DNA from: Candidatus Latescibacterota bacterium
GTDB lineage: Bacteria > Latescibacterota > UBA2968 > UBA8231
Length of the DNA stretch: 9,504 nt
NCBI GenBank assembly: GCA_022827165.1
Contig: JAJDTN010000236.1
Span: forward strand, 1 to 9,504
Direction: 5' to 3'
This document shows, piece by piece, positions 1-5,520 of this stretch. Below the pieces are notes generated by a model that saw only the letters and a list, made by a program, of their open reading frames with translations, was not told the origin of the DNA and searched no databases. Numbering within the stretch: position 1 is the stretch's first letter; every line of letters begins with the position of its first letter. The translations under genes were made by a program, and so were the position numbers.

Positions 1-66
1 GTGGGGGATCACCTTGAAGACGCCGGAGATGTTTCCCGGCGCGAAGGCGGACGCCGCCTCAGGCAC
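1..66 (-). CDS. GHMP-kinase-superfamily protein, N-terminus only (pantoate-kinase-like)
   Basis: Only the first 22 codons lie in the window; the gene continues beyond base 1. The start is the GTG at 66-64, the only start after an in-frame stop, and a strong Shine-Dalgarno (GGAGG, complement of 73-77) lies six bases upstream. The start overlaps the end of the HAD phosphatase gene by 8 nt, so the two are probably translationally coupled. The visible peptide contains FAPGNISGVFKVIPH. This resembles the first strand of GHMP small-molecule kinases, particularly the archaeal pantoate-kinase-like group (COG1829 type), whose members begin with a similar A/V-PG-(N/H)-I-(S/T)-G-x-F pattern. The family call is inference from a short motif; the ATP-binding and catalytic motifs are outside the window. 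Coupling with ComA and HAD genes suggests an ATP-dependent step in the same small-molecule pathway. Confidence 0.5.
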   Translation of the reverse strand, partial: MPEAASAFAPGNISGVFKVIPH

Positions 67-748
67 GGACGGCCTCCGGCATCAGCCGCTGTTCGCGGAG
101 CCAGCCCGGCAGTTGCGCGACACCGTCCAGCAGGGCGAGAGGCGCGTAGGGGGCGAAGGCCGGCGCCTGCGTGGTGCCGCTGAGGACGGCGGTGAAGCGG
201 ATCCCGCCGCGGCGGGCCGCCTCGGCGTCGGGGAGACTGTCCCCCACGTAGAGGGAGTCGCCGGCATCGACGCCAAGACGCTCCAGGGCCAGATGCAGGC
301 AGCCGGGATCCGGCTTGTGCTCGGTGACGTCCTCCGCCCCGACGACGGCCCCCACGAGGTGGCGCAGCCCCTCGCGGTCGAGGATGCCCTCGATGCGGTA
401 GCGGTACTTGGTGGAGGCGATGGCGCAGACCACGCCCCGGACGCGCAGTTCCTCCAGCACCCCGGGGACGGCGTCGTAGACCACGGTGCCCGCCGCCATC
501 ACCCGGTCGGCGCGTTCGAGGAAGAGCCTCCCGAACTCCTCGCTGCGCGGGCGCTCGGCCTCGCCGTTGAGGGCGGCCACGATGTCGGGCACGGAGAGAC
601 CGATGGTTCGCCGGATCTCCTCCTCCCCCGACAGGTCGAGCCCCATGCGCCGCTGGGCATGGCGCACGCAGTCGATGACGCCCACGGCGGAGTCCGCCAG
701 CGTATAGTCGAAGTCGAAGAGAACCGCCTTGAGCGGCGTCGGACCCAT
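59..748 (-). CDS. HAD-superfamily phosphatase (phosphoglycolate-phosphatase-like)
   Basis: This is a 229-aa cytosolic hydrolase expected to remove phosphate from a small metabolite using Mg2+ and an aspartyl-phosphate intermediate. All four HAD motifs are visible. Motif I is DFDYT (D12 nucleophile, D14 acid/base), motif II is S112/T113 in AIASTK, motif III is K145 in EHKPDP, and motif IV is GDSLPD (D170, D174). An alpha-helical cap lies between motifs I and II, as in the Gph/PpaX type, and the length is typical. The ATG at 748-746 is chosen because the catalytic Asp follows ten residues later. A GTG at 757-755 is an alternative that would overlap the upstream stop as GTGA. The gene directly follows the comA homologue (5 nt, or a 4-nt overlap) and overlaps the next gene by 8 nt. 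Since ComA makes a phosphorylated sulfonate, a role as functional replacement for ComB is attractive but unproven. The real substrate cannot be read from the sequence. Confidence 0.9.
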   Translation of the reverse strand: MGPTPLKAVLFDFDYTLADSAVGVIDCVRHAQRRMGLDLSGEEEIRRTIGLSVPDIVAALNGEAERPRSEEFGRLFLERADRVMAAGTVVYDAVPGVLEELRVRGVVCAIASTKYRYRIEGILDREGLRHLVGAVVGAEDVTEHKPDPGCLHLALERLGVDAGDSLYVGDSLPDAEAARRGGIRFTAVLSGTTQAPAFAPYAPLALLDGVAQLPGWLREQRLMPEAVRA

Positions 749-753
749 GGCGG

Positions 754-1539
754 TCACGCCGGCGCGCCGGCGTTGATGCCGAGGCCGCGGCGGTAGGCCT
801 CCAGGGAAAGCAGGTCTTCGGGGGCCACGTTGCCGATGTTGACCCGGGGGCCGAAGCGGTCGATCAGGGAGCGGCGCATGGCGTGGACGTGGTGCTCCTC
901 CACCCCCGGGATCCAGGGTCCCGGAAGCTCGAACATCACCTTCTCCAGGCCCACGGCGGCGACGATCCCGTCGATGTCGGCCGCGGTCTCCGCGCCGCCG
1001 TGGATCAGCTCCGCCGCCTCCACCAGAAGCAGGCTGGCTCCCGCCTCCATGCACGCCTTCGCGTCGTCGGTCAGCGGAACCGCGTTGGCCAGACCCTCCT
1101 TCTTCCCCACCTCACCGAGGACCTTCAGCCCGAACTCCTCCACCGCCCGGGCGATGATCCCCTCCTTCCAGCTCAGGCTCGCCGGGGCGATGTTGTCCGA
1201 GACCTCCACCCAGCGGTAGCCCGCTTCGACGCAGGCCGGCAGGTAGCGGTCCAGATGGCCGTGGACCTCTGCGTACTCCAGGAACTGCCCCCCCGGGAAG
1301 GGCTCCACATCCCACGACAGGTAGCGGTCGATCTTCTCCGTCAGCAGCTCCGGCGGGTGCAGCCGCGACAGGCCCACGGCGATCTTGGCGAAGTCGAAGT
1401 GGTCGGCCCCCATGTCGGTGAGATCCCGCTGCCGGCGGGGCCCGATCCCCCAGTCGATGACCATGGTCAGCCCCGAGGCGCGGGGCTTGGCGGTGCGCTC
1501 GCCGGCCAGGTGTCCGTCGAGACCTTGGAACGGATGCAA
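754..1539 (-). CDS. comA: Phosphosulfolactate synthase family protein (ComA)
   Basis: A 261-aa homologue of (2R)-phospho-3-sulfolactate synthase, which adds sulfite to phosphoenolpyruvate as the first step of PEP-dependent coenzyme M or sulfolactate synthesis; the fold is a TIM barrel. Family hallmarks visible here are PRASGLTMVID (residues 19-29), a KIDRY..PFPGGQFLEYA segment (69-90), WVEVSD (110-115), KVLGEVGKKEG (139-149) and a C-terminal VNIGNVAPEDLLSLEAYRRGL stretch. The segment after VID reads WGIG, where archaeal ComA usually has KG, so the enzyme may have altered specificity. The start is TTG at 1539-1537: it is the first start after an in-frame stop, an AAGGA (complement of 1547-1551) lies seven bases upstream, and it leaves the usual short leader before the PR-x-x-G motif. 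The gene heads a minus-strand operon with the HAD and GHMP-like genes and is divergent from the aldo/keto reductase. No ComB, ComC, ComD or ComE gene is seen in the window. Confidence 0.85.
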   Translation of the reverse strand: MHPFQGLDGHLAGERTAKPRASGLTMVIDWGIGPRRQRDLTDMGADHFDFAKIAVGLSRLHPPELLTEKIDRYLSWDVEPFPGGQFLEYAEVHGHLDRYLPACVEAGYRWVEVSDNIAPASLSWKEGIIARAVEEFGLKVLGEVGKKEGLANAVPLTDDAKACMEAGASLLLVEAAELIHGGAETAADIDGIVAAVGLEKVMFELPGPWIPGVEEHHVHAMRRSLIDRFGPRVNIGNVAPEDLLSLEAYRRGLGINAGAPA

Positions 1540-1691
1540 GTGCGGGTCCTTCGTGGTGGTATCCGGAAGCGGGCTAACCTACGAAAGGGCCCCTACCCCG
1601 TCACGGCACTTGCCGGGCCGCAGACAGGACGGCGATGTTACAGGCCGTCCCGGCGACGAACCCTCTCCGCGCTGCTCCCGAGGAGCCGATC
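1540..1691. promoter_or_regulatory. Divergent intergenic region between comA and the aldo/keto reductase
   Basis: These ~150 bp separate two outward-facing genes and must hold both promoters. Two inverted repeats are visible. One is CGGCA-CT-TGCCG at 1604-1615. The other has 7-bp arms, GGACGGC at 1627-1633 and GCCGTCC at 1644-1650, with a 10-base loop. Ribosome binding sites are clear on both sides: AAGGA for comA (complement of 1547-1551) and AGGAG at 1681-1685, six bases before the reductase ATG. I see no convincing -35/-10 pair on either strand, so which repeat is an operator, if either, is open. Confidence 0.4.
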
Positions 1692-2600
1692 ATGACCACC
1701 GCAACCGACGTGCAAACCCTACCCCAGCGCCTCCTCGGCAAGACCGGCGAGCGCGTCCCCGTCCTCGGACTGGGCACCGCCTGCGGCGGGCTGGGGCTGC
1801 CCGACGCCGAGGCGATCGAGCTGTACGAGCAGGCCATCGACCGCGGCGTAACCTACCTCGACACCGCCCCCGGGTACGAGCGCGCCCAGCGGCAGCTCGG
1901 CCACGTGGTTCCCCGCCGCCGCGACGAGATCTTCCTGGTCACCAAGTCCCCCACCGCGAACGGCGCCGAGGCCGTGCGCCTGCTGGAACAGAACCTGCGC
2001 GACCTCGGCACCGACGCCGTCGACCTGTGCTACGTCCACTCCCTCGGCAACTACGACGTCGATCAGGTCCTGGCCCCCGACGGCTCCCTCGCCGGCCTGC
2101 GCGAGGCCCAGAGGCGGGGGCTGACCCGCTACGTCGGCTTCACCGCCCACCACAGGACCGGCAGCTCCGAGCGCGTCCTCCGGGAGGCGGAAGTCGACGT
2201 CATCATGGTCTCCCTCAACTTCGCCGACCACCACACCTACGGCTTCGACCGCACCGTGCTCCCCCTCGCCACCGAGCGCAACGTCGGCGTGGCCGCCATG
2301 AAGGTCTACGGCGGCGCCGAGGCGATGGAGTACCACACGAAGGAGGGAGAGGACCAGCGCCCCTCCGCCCTTCAGGCCAGCGAGCCCGCCTTCGACCACG
2401 AACGCGCCCTGCGCTGGGCCCTCGGCCTGGCGGGAGTCAACGTCGCCGTCATCGGCATGTACTCGGAGGAGGAACTGGACCGCAACATCGAGTGGGTGCG
2501 CCGCTGGCAGCCGCTGACGGCGGAGGAGGAGGCGCAGCTGCTGGAGGAGGGCCGTCGCATCGCCCGCTCCTGGGGCGACCACTACGGGGATACCACGTGA
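1692..2600 (+). CDS. Aldo/keto reductase
   Basis: A 302-aa NAD(P)H-dependent oxidoreductase with a TIM-barrel fold, expected to interconvert a carbonyl and an alcohol in the cytosol. The full AKR catalytic tetrad is present: D57 and Y62 in TYLDTAPGYE, K85 in LVTKSP and H116 in CYVHSLG. The N-terminal strand RLLGKTGERVPVLGLGTA is typical of the family, as is the C-terminal VAVIGMYSEEELDRNIE region that binds the cofactor phosphate end. The ATG at 1692 is preferred over an upstream in-frame start because AGGAG (1681-1685) sits six bases before it. The stop TGA at 2598-2600 overlaps the GTG start of mntA (GTGA). The last ~57 codons are repeated in diverged form at 3291-3461, so the gene has probably been rebuilt by recombination at its 3' end. 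The substrate is unknown. Confidence 0.92.
   Translation: MTTATDVQTLPQRLLGKTGERVPVLGLGTACGGLGLPDAEAIELYEQAIDRGVTYLDTAPGYERAQRQLGHVVPRRRDEIFLVTKSPTANGAEAVRLLEQNLRDLGTDAVDLCYVHSLGNYDVDQVLAPDGSLAGLREAQRRGLTRYVGFTAHHRTGSSERVLREAEVDVIMVSLNFADHHTYGFDRTVLPLATERNVGVAAMKVYGGAEAMEYHTKEGEDQRPSALQASEPAFDHERALRWALGLAGVNVAVIGMYSEEELDRNIEWVRRWQPLTAEEEAQLLEEGRRIARSWGDHYGDTT
2427..2600 (+). repeat. Direct repeat copy A: intact 3' end of the aldo/keto reductase
   Basis: This 174-bp segment and 3291-3461 align over their whole lengths. I count about 148 identities in 171 aligned positions by hand, plus one missing codon in copy B. Copy A is the functional 3' end of the reductase. The two copies bracket mntA and hepT. 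Confidence 0.9.
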
Positions 2601-2929
2601 CAAAGCCCATCGGGACATTCCAGGCAGGGCTGCACTTCCCTGAAGACAGAATCGCCGAATTCTGCCGGCGCCATCACATTCGACGCCTGGCCCTGTTCGG
2701 GTCGGTTCTGCGCGACGACTTCACCCCCGAAAGCGACATCGATGTGCTGGTGGAATTCGCGCCCGGCAAGACGCCGGGACTGGCCTTCATCACCATTCAG
2801 GACGAGTTGTCGGAGATCTTCGGCCAGCGAGTGGATCTGCACACTTTCAGCGGAATTGAGAGAAGCCGGAACCGGTTGCTTCGGGAGGAGATTCTCAGTT
2901 CGGCGGAGATTCAGTATGAGCAGGCGTGA
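2597..2929 (+). CDS. mntA: MNT-domain nucleotidyltransferase antitoxin MntA
   Basis: A 110-aa minimal nucleotidyltransferase. In HepT/MntA (type VII) systems MntA transfers AMP from ATP onto a tyrosine next to the HEPN active site of the toxin, which silences it. The active site is complete: GSVLRDDFTPESDID (residues 35-49) gives the GS and the metal-binding D47 and D49, and D80 in RVDLHT is the third carboxylate. The GTG start overlaps the reductase stop as GTGA, with GGGGA at 2586-2590 six bases upstream, so translation is coupled to the reductase. The 3' end overlaps hepT by 14 nt, the usual compact antitoxin-toxin layout. Base composition is somewhat less GC-rich than the reductase, in keeping with a mobile accessory module. 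Confidence 0.93.
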   Translation: MTKPIGTFQAGLHFPEDRIAEFCRRHHIRRLALFGSVLRDDFTPESDIDVLVEFAPGKTPGLAFITIQDELSEIFGQRVDLHTFSGIERSRNRLLREEILSSAEIQYEQA

Positions 2930-3260
2930 TGACCGGGTGAGCCTGGTCGATATGCTCATCCACGCCAGGGAAGCGGTCGCCTTGTCCAGCCAGAAAAGTC
3001 TGAAGGACCTCGAGAGTGACCGGGTCTTTCAACTCGCTATGCAGAAACTGGTGGAGATTGTCGGTGAAGCAGCCAATCGCGTTTCCCAAGAGACACAGCA
3101 AGGTCACCCGGGCATCCCTTGGCCTGAGATCATCGGAACGCGCAACCGCCTGACTCACGGCTACGATGACGTCAACCTCGATATCCTGTGGGAGATTGTC
3201 GAGACCGACCTCCCGCCGCTCATCCAGCAACTGGAAGAGATCGTTGGGGAAGAGGCCTAA
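2916..3260 (+). CDS. hepT: HEPN-domain RNase toxin HepT (DUF86)
   Basis: A 114-aa all-helical HEPN protein, the toxin partner of MntA. The signature RNRLTHGY (residues 76-83) matches the R-x4-H-x-Y motif: R76 and H81 form the RNase site, and Y83 is the expected AMPylation target. The helix containing LVEIVGEAANRVS (45-57) before the motif is typical of DUF86. The ATG at 2916 is supported by GGAG at 2905-2908, seven bases upstream, and by the family's usual N-terminal length. The start lies inside mntA (14-nt overlap). Known members act as RNases that restrict growth and are neutralised by MntA-dependent AMPylation; some protect against phage or stabilise plasmids. No catalytic residue is missing, so the pair is probably functional. 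Confidence 0.93.
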   Translation: MSRRDDRVSLVDMLIHAREAVALSSQKSLKDLESDRVFQLAMQKLVEIVGEAANRVSQETQQGHPGIPWPEIIGTRNRLTHGYDDVNLDILWEIVETDLPPLIQQLEEIVGEEA

Positions 3261-3266
3261 CGGCAC

Positions 3267-3461
3267 TTGCCGCCCCGGACCGGGGGCGGACTGCCGGGAG
3301 TCGGCGTCGCCGTGATCGGCCTGTACTCCGAGGAGGGGCTGGACCGCAACATCGAGTGCGCCCGCGGCTGGCAGCCGCTCACGGCGGAGCAGGAGGCGCA
3401 GCTGCTGGAGGAAGGCCGGCGCATCGCCCGCTGGGGCGATCACTACGGGGACCTGGTGTGA
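3267..3461 (+). pseudogene. Aldo/keto reductase 3'-end remnant (direct repeat copy B)
   Basis: From 3291 the reading frame encodes a diverged copy of the reductase C-terminus (VAVIGLYSEEGLDRNIE... to WGDHYGDLV), with about 46 of 57 residues the same as the intact gene. The frame is open from a possible TTG at 3267 and ends at TGA 3459-3461, but nothing upstream of 3291 matches the reductase. All catalytic residues are absent, so this cannot be an enzyme. Several changes are radical (W to C, R to G, loss of one Ser codon), as expected under relaxed constraint. The frame has stayed open and its end still carries GGGGA, six bases and GTGA, identical in layout to the reductase/mntA junction, so it may survive as a translational lead-in for the next gene. 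Confidence 0.8.
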
Positions 3462-3703
3462 CCCTTTCCGAGCTGCGGCGCCGGCCGCCGGAGAGCCGGG
3501 CCGACTTCGTCAGGGAGATCGCCGACGACGTGAGCCGGCGCATCCGCGAGGGGCTGGTGGCCGAGCCCGAGGCGCGGGAGCTGGCCGCGGGTTTACGGTT
3601 TCAGGCGGGCCTGTTGTTGCCAGAGAGGCTGGAGGCGTTCGATCGCATCTACGGCGCCCGCTTCGAGCGGCTGATCCGGCAGTTCCTGCGGGGGGAGGGC
3701 TGA
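3458..3703 (+). CDS. Small orphan protein, 81 aa
   Basis: I do not recognise the family. The GTG start at 3458 overlaps the stop of the reductase remnant (GTGA), with GGGGA at 3447-3451 six bases upstream. The protein is charged, rich in Arg, Glu, Ala and Leu, and predicted mostly helical, with no signal peptide or membrane segment and no cysteines. The C-terminal half (roughly residues 42-78: a GLRFQAGLLLPERLEAFDRIYG-type stretch cannot be assigned to a domain) has regular hydrophobic spacing suggesting a helical hairpin. Codon use is as GC-rich as the reductase, unlike mntA/hepT, so it likely belonged to the original reductase operon (reductase then orphan) before the toxin-antitoxin pair arrived. 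Confidence 0.65.
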   Translation: MTLSELRRRPPESRADFVREIADDVSRRIREGLVAEPEARELAAGLRFQAGLLLPERLEAFDRIYGARFERLIRQFLRGEG

Positions 3704-3869
3704 CCACGAGGGGCCGGTCCCAATGCCATCGGTGGTGCAGGGACAACATCACCGGGCCGACGGTGCGCCTAGCCCTTCACCCAGGTGGGGGGCGAGTGTC
3801 AGGTCATTACCGTCACTGTACATACTATCTGTATTCCTGTGACTTCCCCGTAGAGTTTCAAGATGTGCG
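3704..3869. other. Non-coding stretch with hairpin, GC-to-AT boundary
   Basis: No supported gene is present. A stem-loop (CGGTGGTG at 3730-3737 with CATCACCG at 3747-3754, one G-U pair) begins 26 bases after the orphan gene's stop. It could end that plus-strand transcript, although no T-run follows. From about 3780 rightwards the base composition drops clearly, marking the left edge of the low-GC island. Confidence 0.4.
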
Positions 3870-3968
3870 CTAGGCCGTGTCCCCTTCTAGTCTCTCTATG
3901 GTAGTCGTCTCCCTTTTCAACTTCTCCAAGTCTGAGCCTATCGGGTAATTTTCGAACCACTGCCTCAT
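3870..3968 (-). CDS. Possible 32-aa small protein downstream of the DUF2806 gene
   Basis: A 33-codon minus-strand frame starts at ATG 3968-3966 and ends at TAG 3872-3870. AGGAG (complement of 3976-3980) lies seven bases before the start, an ideal spacing, and the frame begins 39 bases after the stop of the DUF2806-type gene on the same strand. The peptide begins MRQWFENYPIGSDLEKLK and continues as a charged, probably helical segment. No family is recognised. A frame this short can arise by chance, so the ribosome binding site and operon position are the only support. Confidence 0.3.
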   Translation of the reverse strand: MRQWFENYPIGSDLEKLKRETTTIERLEGDTA

Positions 3969-4007
3969 TGGGTGTCTCCTAGGTGATTAGGGCAATACGA
4001 AAGTGTC

Positions 4008-4991
4008 TCAGTCCCGCGAACCTTCTGCCAATTGGTTCATTCTCAGGTTCTTCTCTTCGAAGAAAGCCACCAAGTCCGTCTGAAATTGTGTCATCGGCTC
4101 ATGGTCAACGACTTTGGACAACTCTCTCCCGGATTGAGTCAGAGCAACCCCGGACAGCCTGAACTCCTCATTCGGATCACGAGAGTTTGCAGAAACCAAT
4201 ACCCATCGTCTACCTTGGAAATCAAACCACAAGACAGGGAGTTTCACTTTTTCTCGGTGCACAATAGACAATCTGTAGTCAAACCATGAGTTATAGTCTG
4301 ATATAATCAGACCGTTTTCGTTAAGGCGATTCAGTGCATTGAAGGAGAACCCATACGAACTGAGAGAGTTAGTTGCAGCGTTGCCTCCAAGTGAGGGAAC
4401 TCTGGCATCAATTACCATGTTCCCGTCCGGACAGAGAAAAATGCACGCTGAGCAGAATTTTCTGAAGAGGTTCGCCGTAGCTCGGTCCAAATTCTTGAGA
4501 ATACCAAGCGTTCGAATGGAAGTGCTCCCCTGCTGCTCCACTTCCCCGGCAAGAATCTTAGCCCATATTGAGCGCATTTCGTCGGAGGAAACATCCTGCA
4601 CCTCGTTGAAGAAGCGCGCAGTCCAGTCATGATCCGGTTCAATATTGGGAACCGTCTTGTCCCCCAGTACCTCTGCTGTCTCACGAACTCCCGCCTCGAT
4701 ATTGGCTTGTCGTTTCCGCTCCTGAAACTGGATCCTTTGATGTACGGTCTCGTTTATGTCTAACTCCCCGGTGACGTTGGTATCGTTCGACAACAGTACT
4801 TCTCGAGCCTTCGCCTGAGCCTCCGCTTGGATTTGGAGAACTCTCGCGTGCCCTTCCGCCGCTATCCCGGCTGCTATCGCCCTTCGGCGAGCATGCCAAG
4901 GTGCCAAGAGAGGTCCTGCAACGCTGCCTATGCCGCTAGCTGCATAGTCCATGAGCTTTTCCATCGCCGGCACCTTGACATTCACGTCCAT
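4008..4991 (-). CDS. DUF2806-type protein, possible defence-associated
   Basis: A 327-aa protein. Residues ~10-32 contain a weakly hydrophobic, small-residue stretch (AASGIGSVAGPLLAPW), followed by a long Ala/Arg/Glu-rich helix (33-70) likely to form a coiled coil. A central motif PDHDWTARFFNEVQDVSS (119-136) followed by EMRSIWAKILAGEVE (138-152) matches the conserved core I associate with DUF2806. The similar core in Abi-alpha/DUF4393 proteins makes an abortive-infection-like role possible, but function is unknown. The C-terminal half looks like a winged-helix or beta-rich domain. The ATG at 4991 is preferred because an upstream in-frame TTG (5126) adds 45 low-complexity residues, and AAGGGA lies ten bases before the ATG. 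Base composition is well below that of the flanking genes, suggesting acquisition. It is a lone gene apart from the possible small ORF after it. Confidence 0.7.
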   Translation of the reverse strand: MDVNVKVPAMEKLMDYAASGIGSVAGPLLAPWHARRRAIAAGIAAEGHARVLQIQAEAQAKAREVLLSNDTNVTGELDINETVHQRIQFQERKRQANIEAGVRETAEVLGDKTVPNIEPDHDWTARFFNEVQDVSSDEMRSIWAKILAGEVEQQGSTSIRTLGILKNLDRATANLFRKFCSACIFLCPDGNMVIDARVPSLGGNAATNSLSSYGFSFNALNRLNENGLIISDYNSWFDYRLSIVHREKVKLPVLWFDFQGRRWVLVSANSRDPNEEFRLSGVALTQSGRELSKVVDHEPMTQFQTDLVAFFEEKNLRMNQLAEGSRD

Positions 4992-5520
4992 CTGGGCACG
5001 TTCCCTTCTCCCCTCCAAGAGCCCTTCTTGGTTGGAAGCCGCTGGCTTCTGACCTGCCGCATCTCTACCCTTCAGTGCCCTTCCCGAAGTTGCTTTACAC
5101 GATTCGTCCGTTGCGTCGGACAGCAAATCTCATGTAGAATGGCCTTCAGTGGCTCGACCTCTCATCCTCAAGAGCCGTGCCTCCACGACCACGGCGTCAG
5201 GCTCTCCATCCGCTACCAAATACTAGGCCGCATAGGGACTCCGGTTCGAGGGCCTGATACAGCCGTCGGTGGGCCTCGATGAGACTACGCCTCCTTTAGA
5301 GAGGTGTCGAAGAAGCGATATCTCCCGCGTTTCCGCCAGTGGACCCCGGTCCTTGCAAGGGAGGCCGGGTGCTGCTTGGGATGAGGAGGAAGGCGACCAA
5401 GGCAGGGAAAGCCAGTGCTCAGTCGTGCAGGCACAAGACGAGACGCGGCGGACCCCGATGCGTGGCCCCGATGCTCGGTACCTGGGTCGGCCTTTTCGGG
5501 AGGCCCCGATGGTCTAACCC
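4992..5520. other. Long intergenic region upstream of the DUF2806 gene and downstream of the OPT gene
   Basis: No gene is supported here. The promoter of the DUF2806-type gene must lie here, but no clear -35/-10 pair is seen. Visible structure includes a short inverted repeat GTCCG/CGGAC (5106-5110, 5117-5121). A larger imperfect palindrome has CCCGG and CCGGG outer arms (5345-5349, 5365-5369) around the perfect palindrome CCTTGCAAGG (5351-5360). CCCCGATG occurs three times (5453-5460, 5466-5473, 5504-5511). A hairpin GGCCT/AGGCC (5489-5493, 5501-5505) lies 15 bases after the OPT stop codon and may act in ending that minus-strand transcript, though it lacks a T-run. Confidence 0.4.

Noticed and set aside
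749..1054. N-terminal extension of the HAD gene to 331 codons
   Set aside because: The extra 100 residues are Arg/Gly/Pro-rich and lie wholly antisense-frame to the ComA coding sequence on the same strand; the HAD fold starts at the ATG at 748.
1385..2596. Plus-strand extension of mntA to 514 codons
   Set aside because: The upstream part overlaps comA and the reductase in the wrong frame and has Arg/Pro-rich filler composition; MntA proteins are about 100-140 residues.
5243..5249. GGTTCGA resembling a tRNA T-loop
   Set aside because: The flanking bases do not form a T-stem, and no acceptor, D or anticodon arm can be drawn.
4827..5282. Plus-strand frame of 151 codons across the DUF2806 5' region
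   Set aside because: No ribosome binding site, no family features, and it opposes a better supported gene.
5453..5511. CRISPR-like array of CCCCGATG
   Set aside because: Repeats are only 8 bases, spacing is irregular (13 and 38 bases) and there are no cas genes.
5269..5517. Plus-strand frame of 82 codons in the intergenic region
   Set aside because: Irregular composition, no clear ribosome binding site and no recognisable motif.
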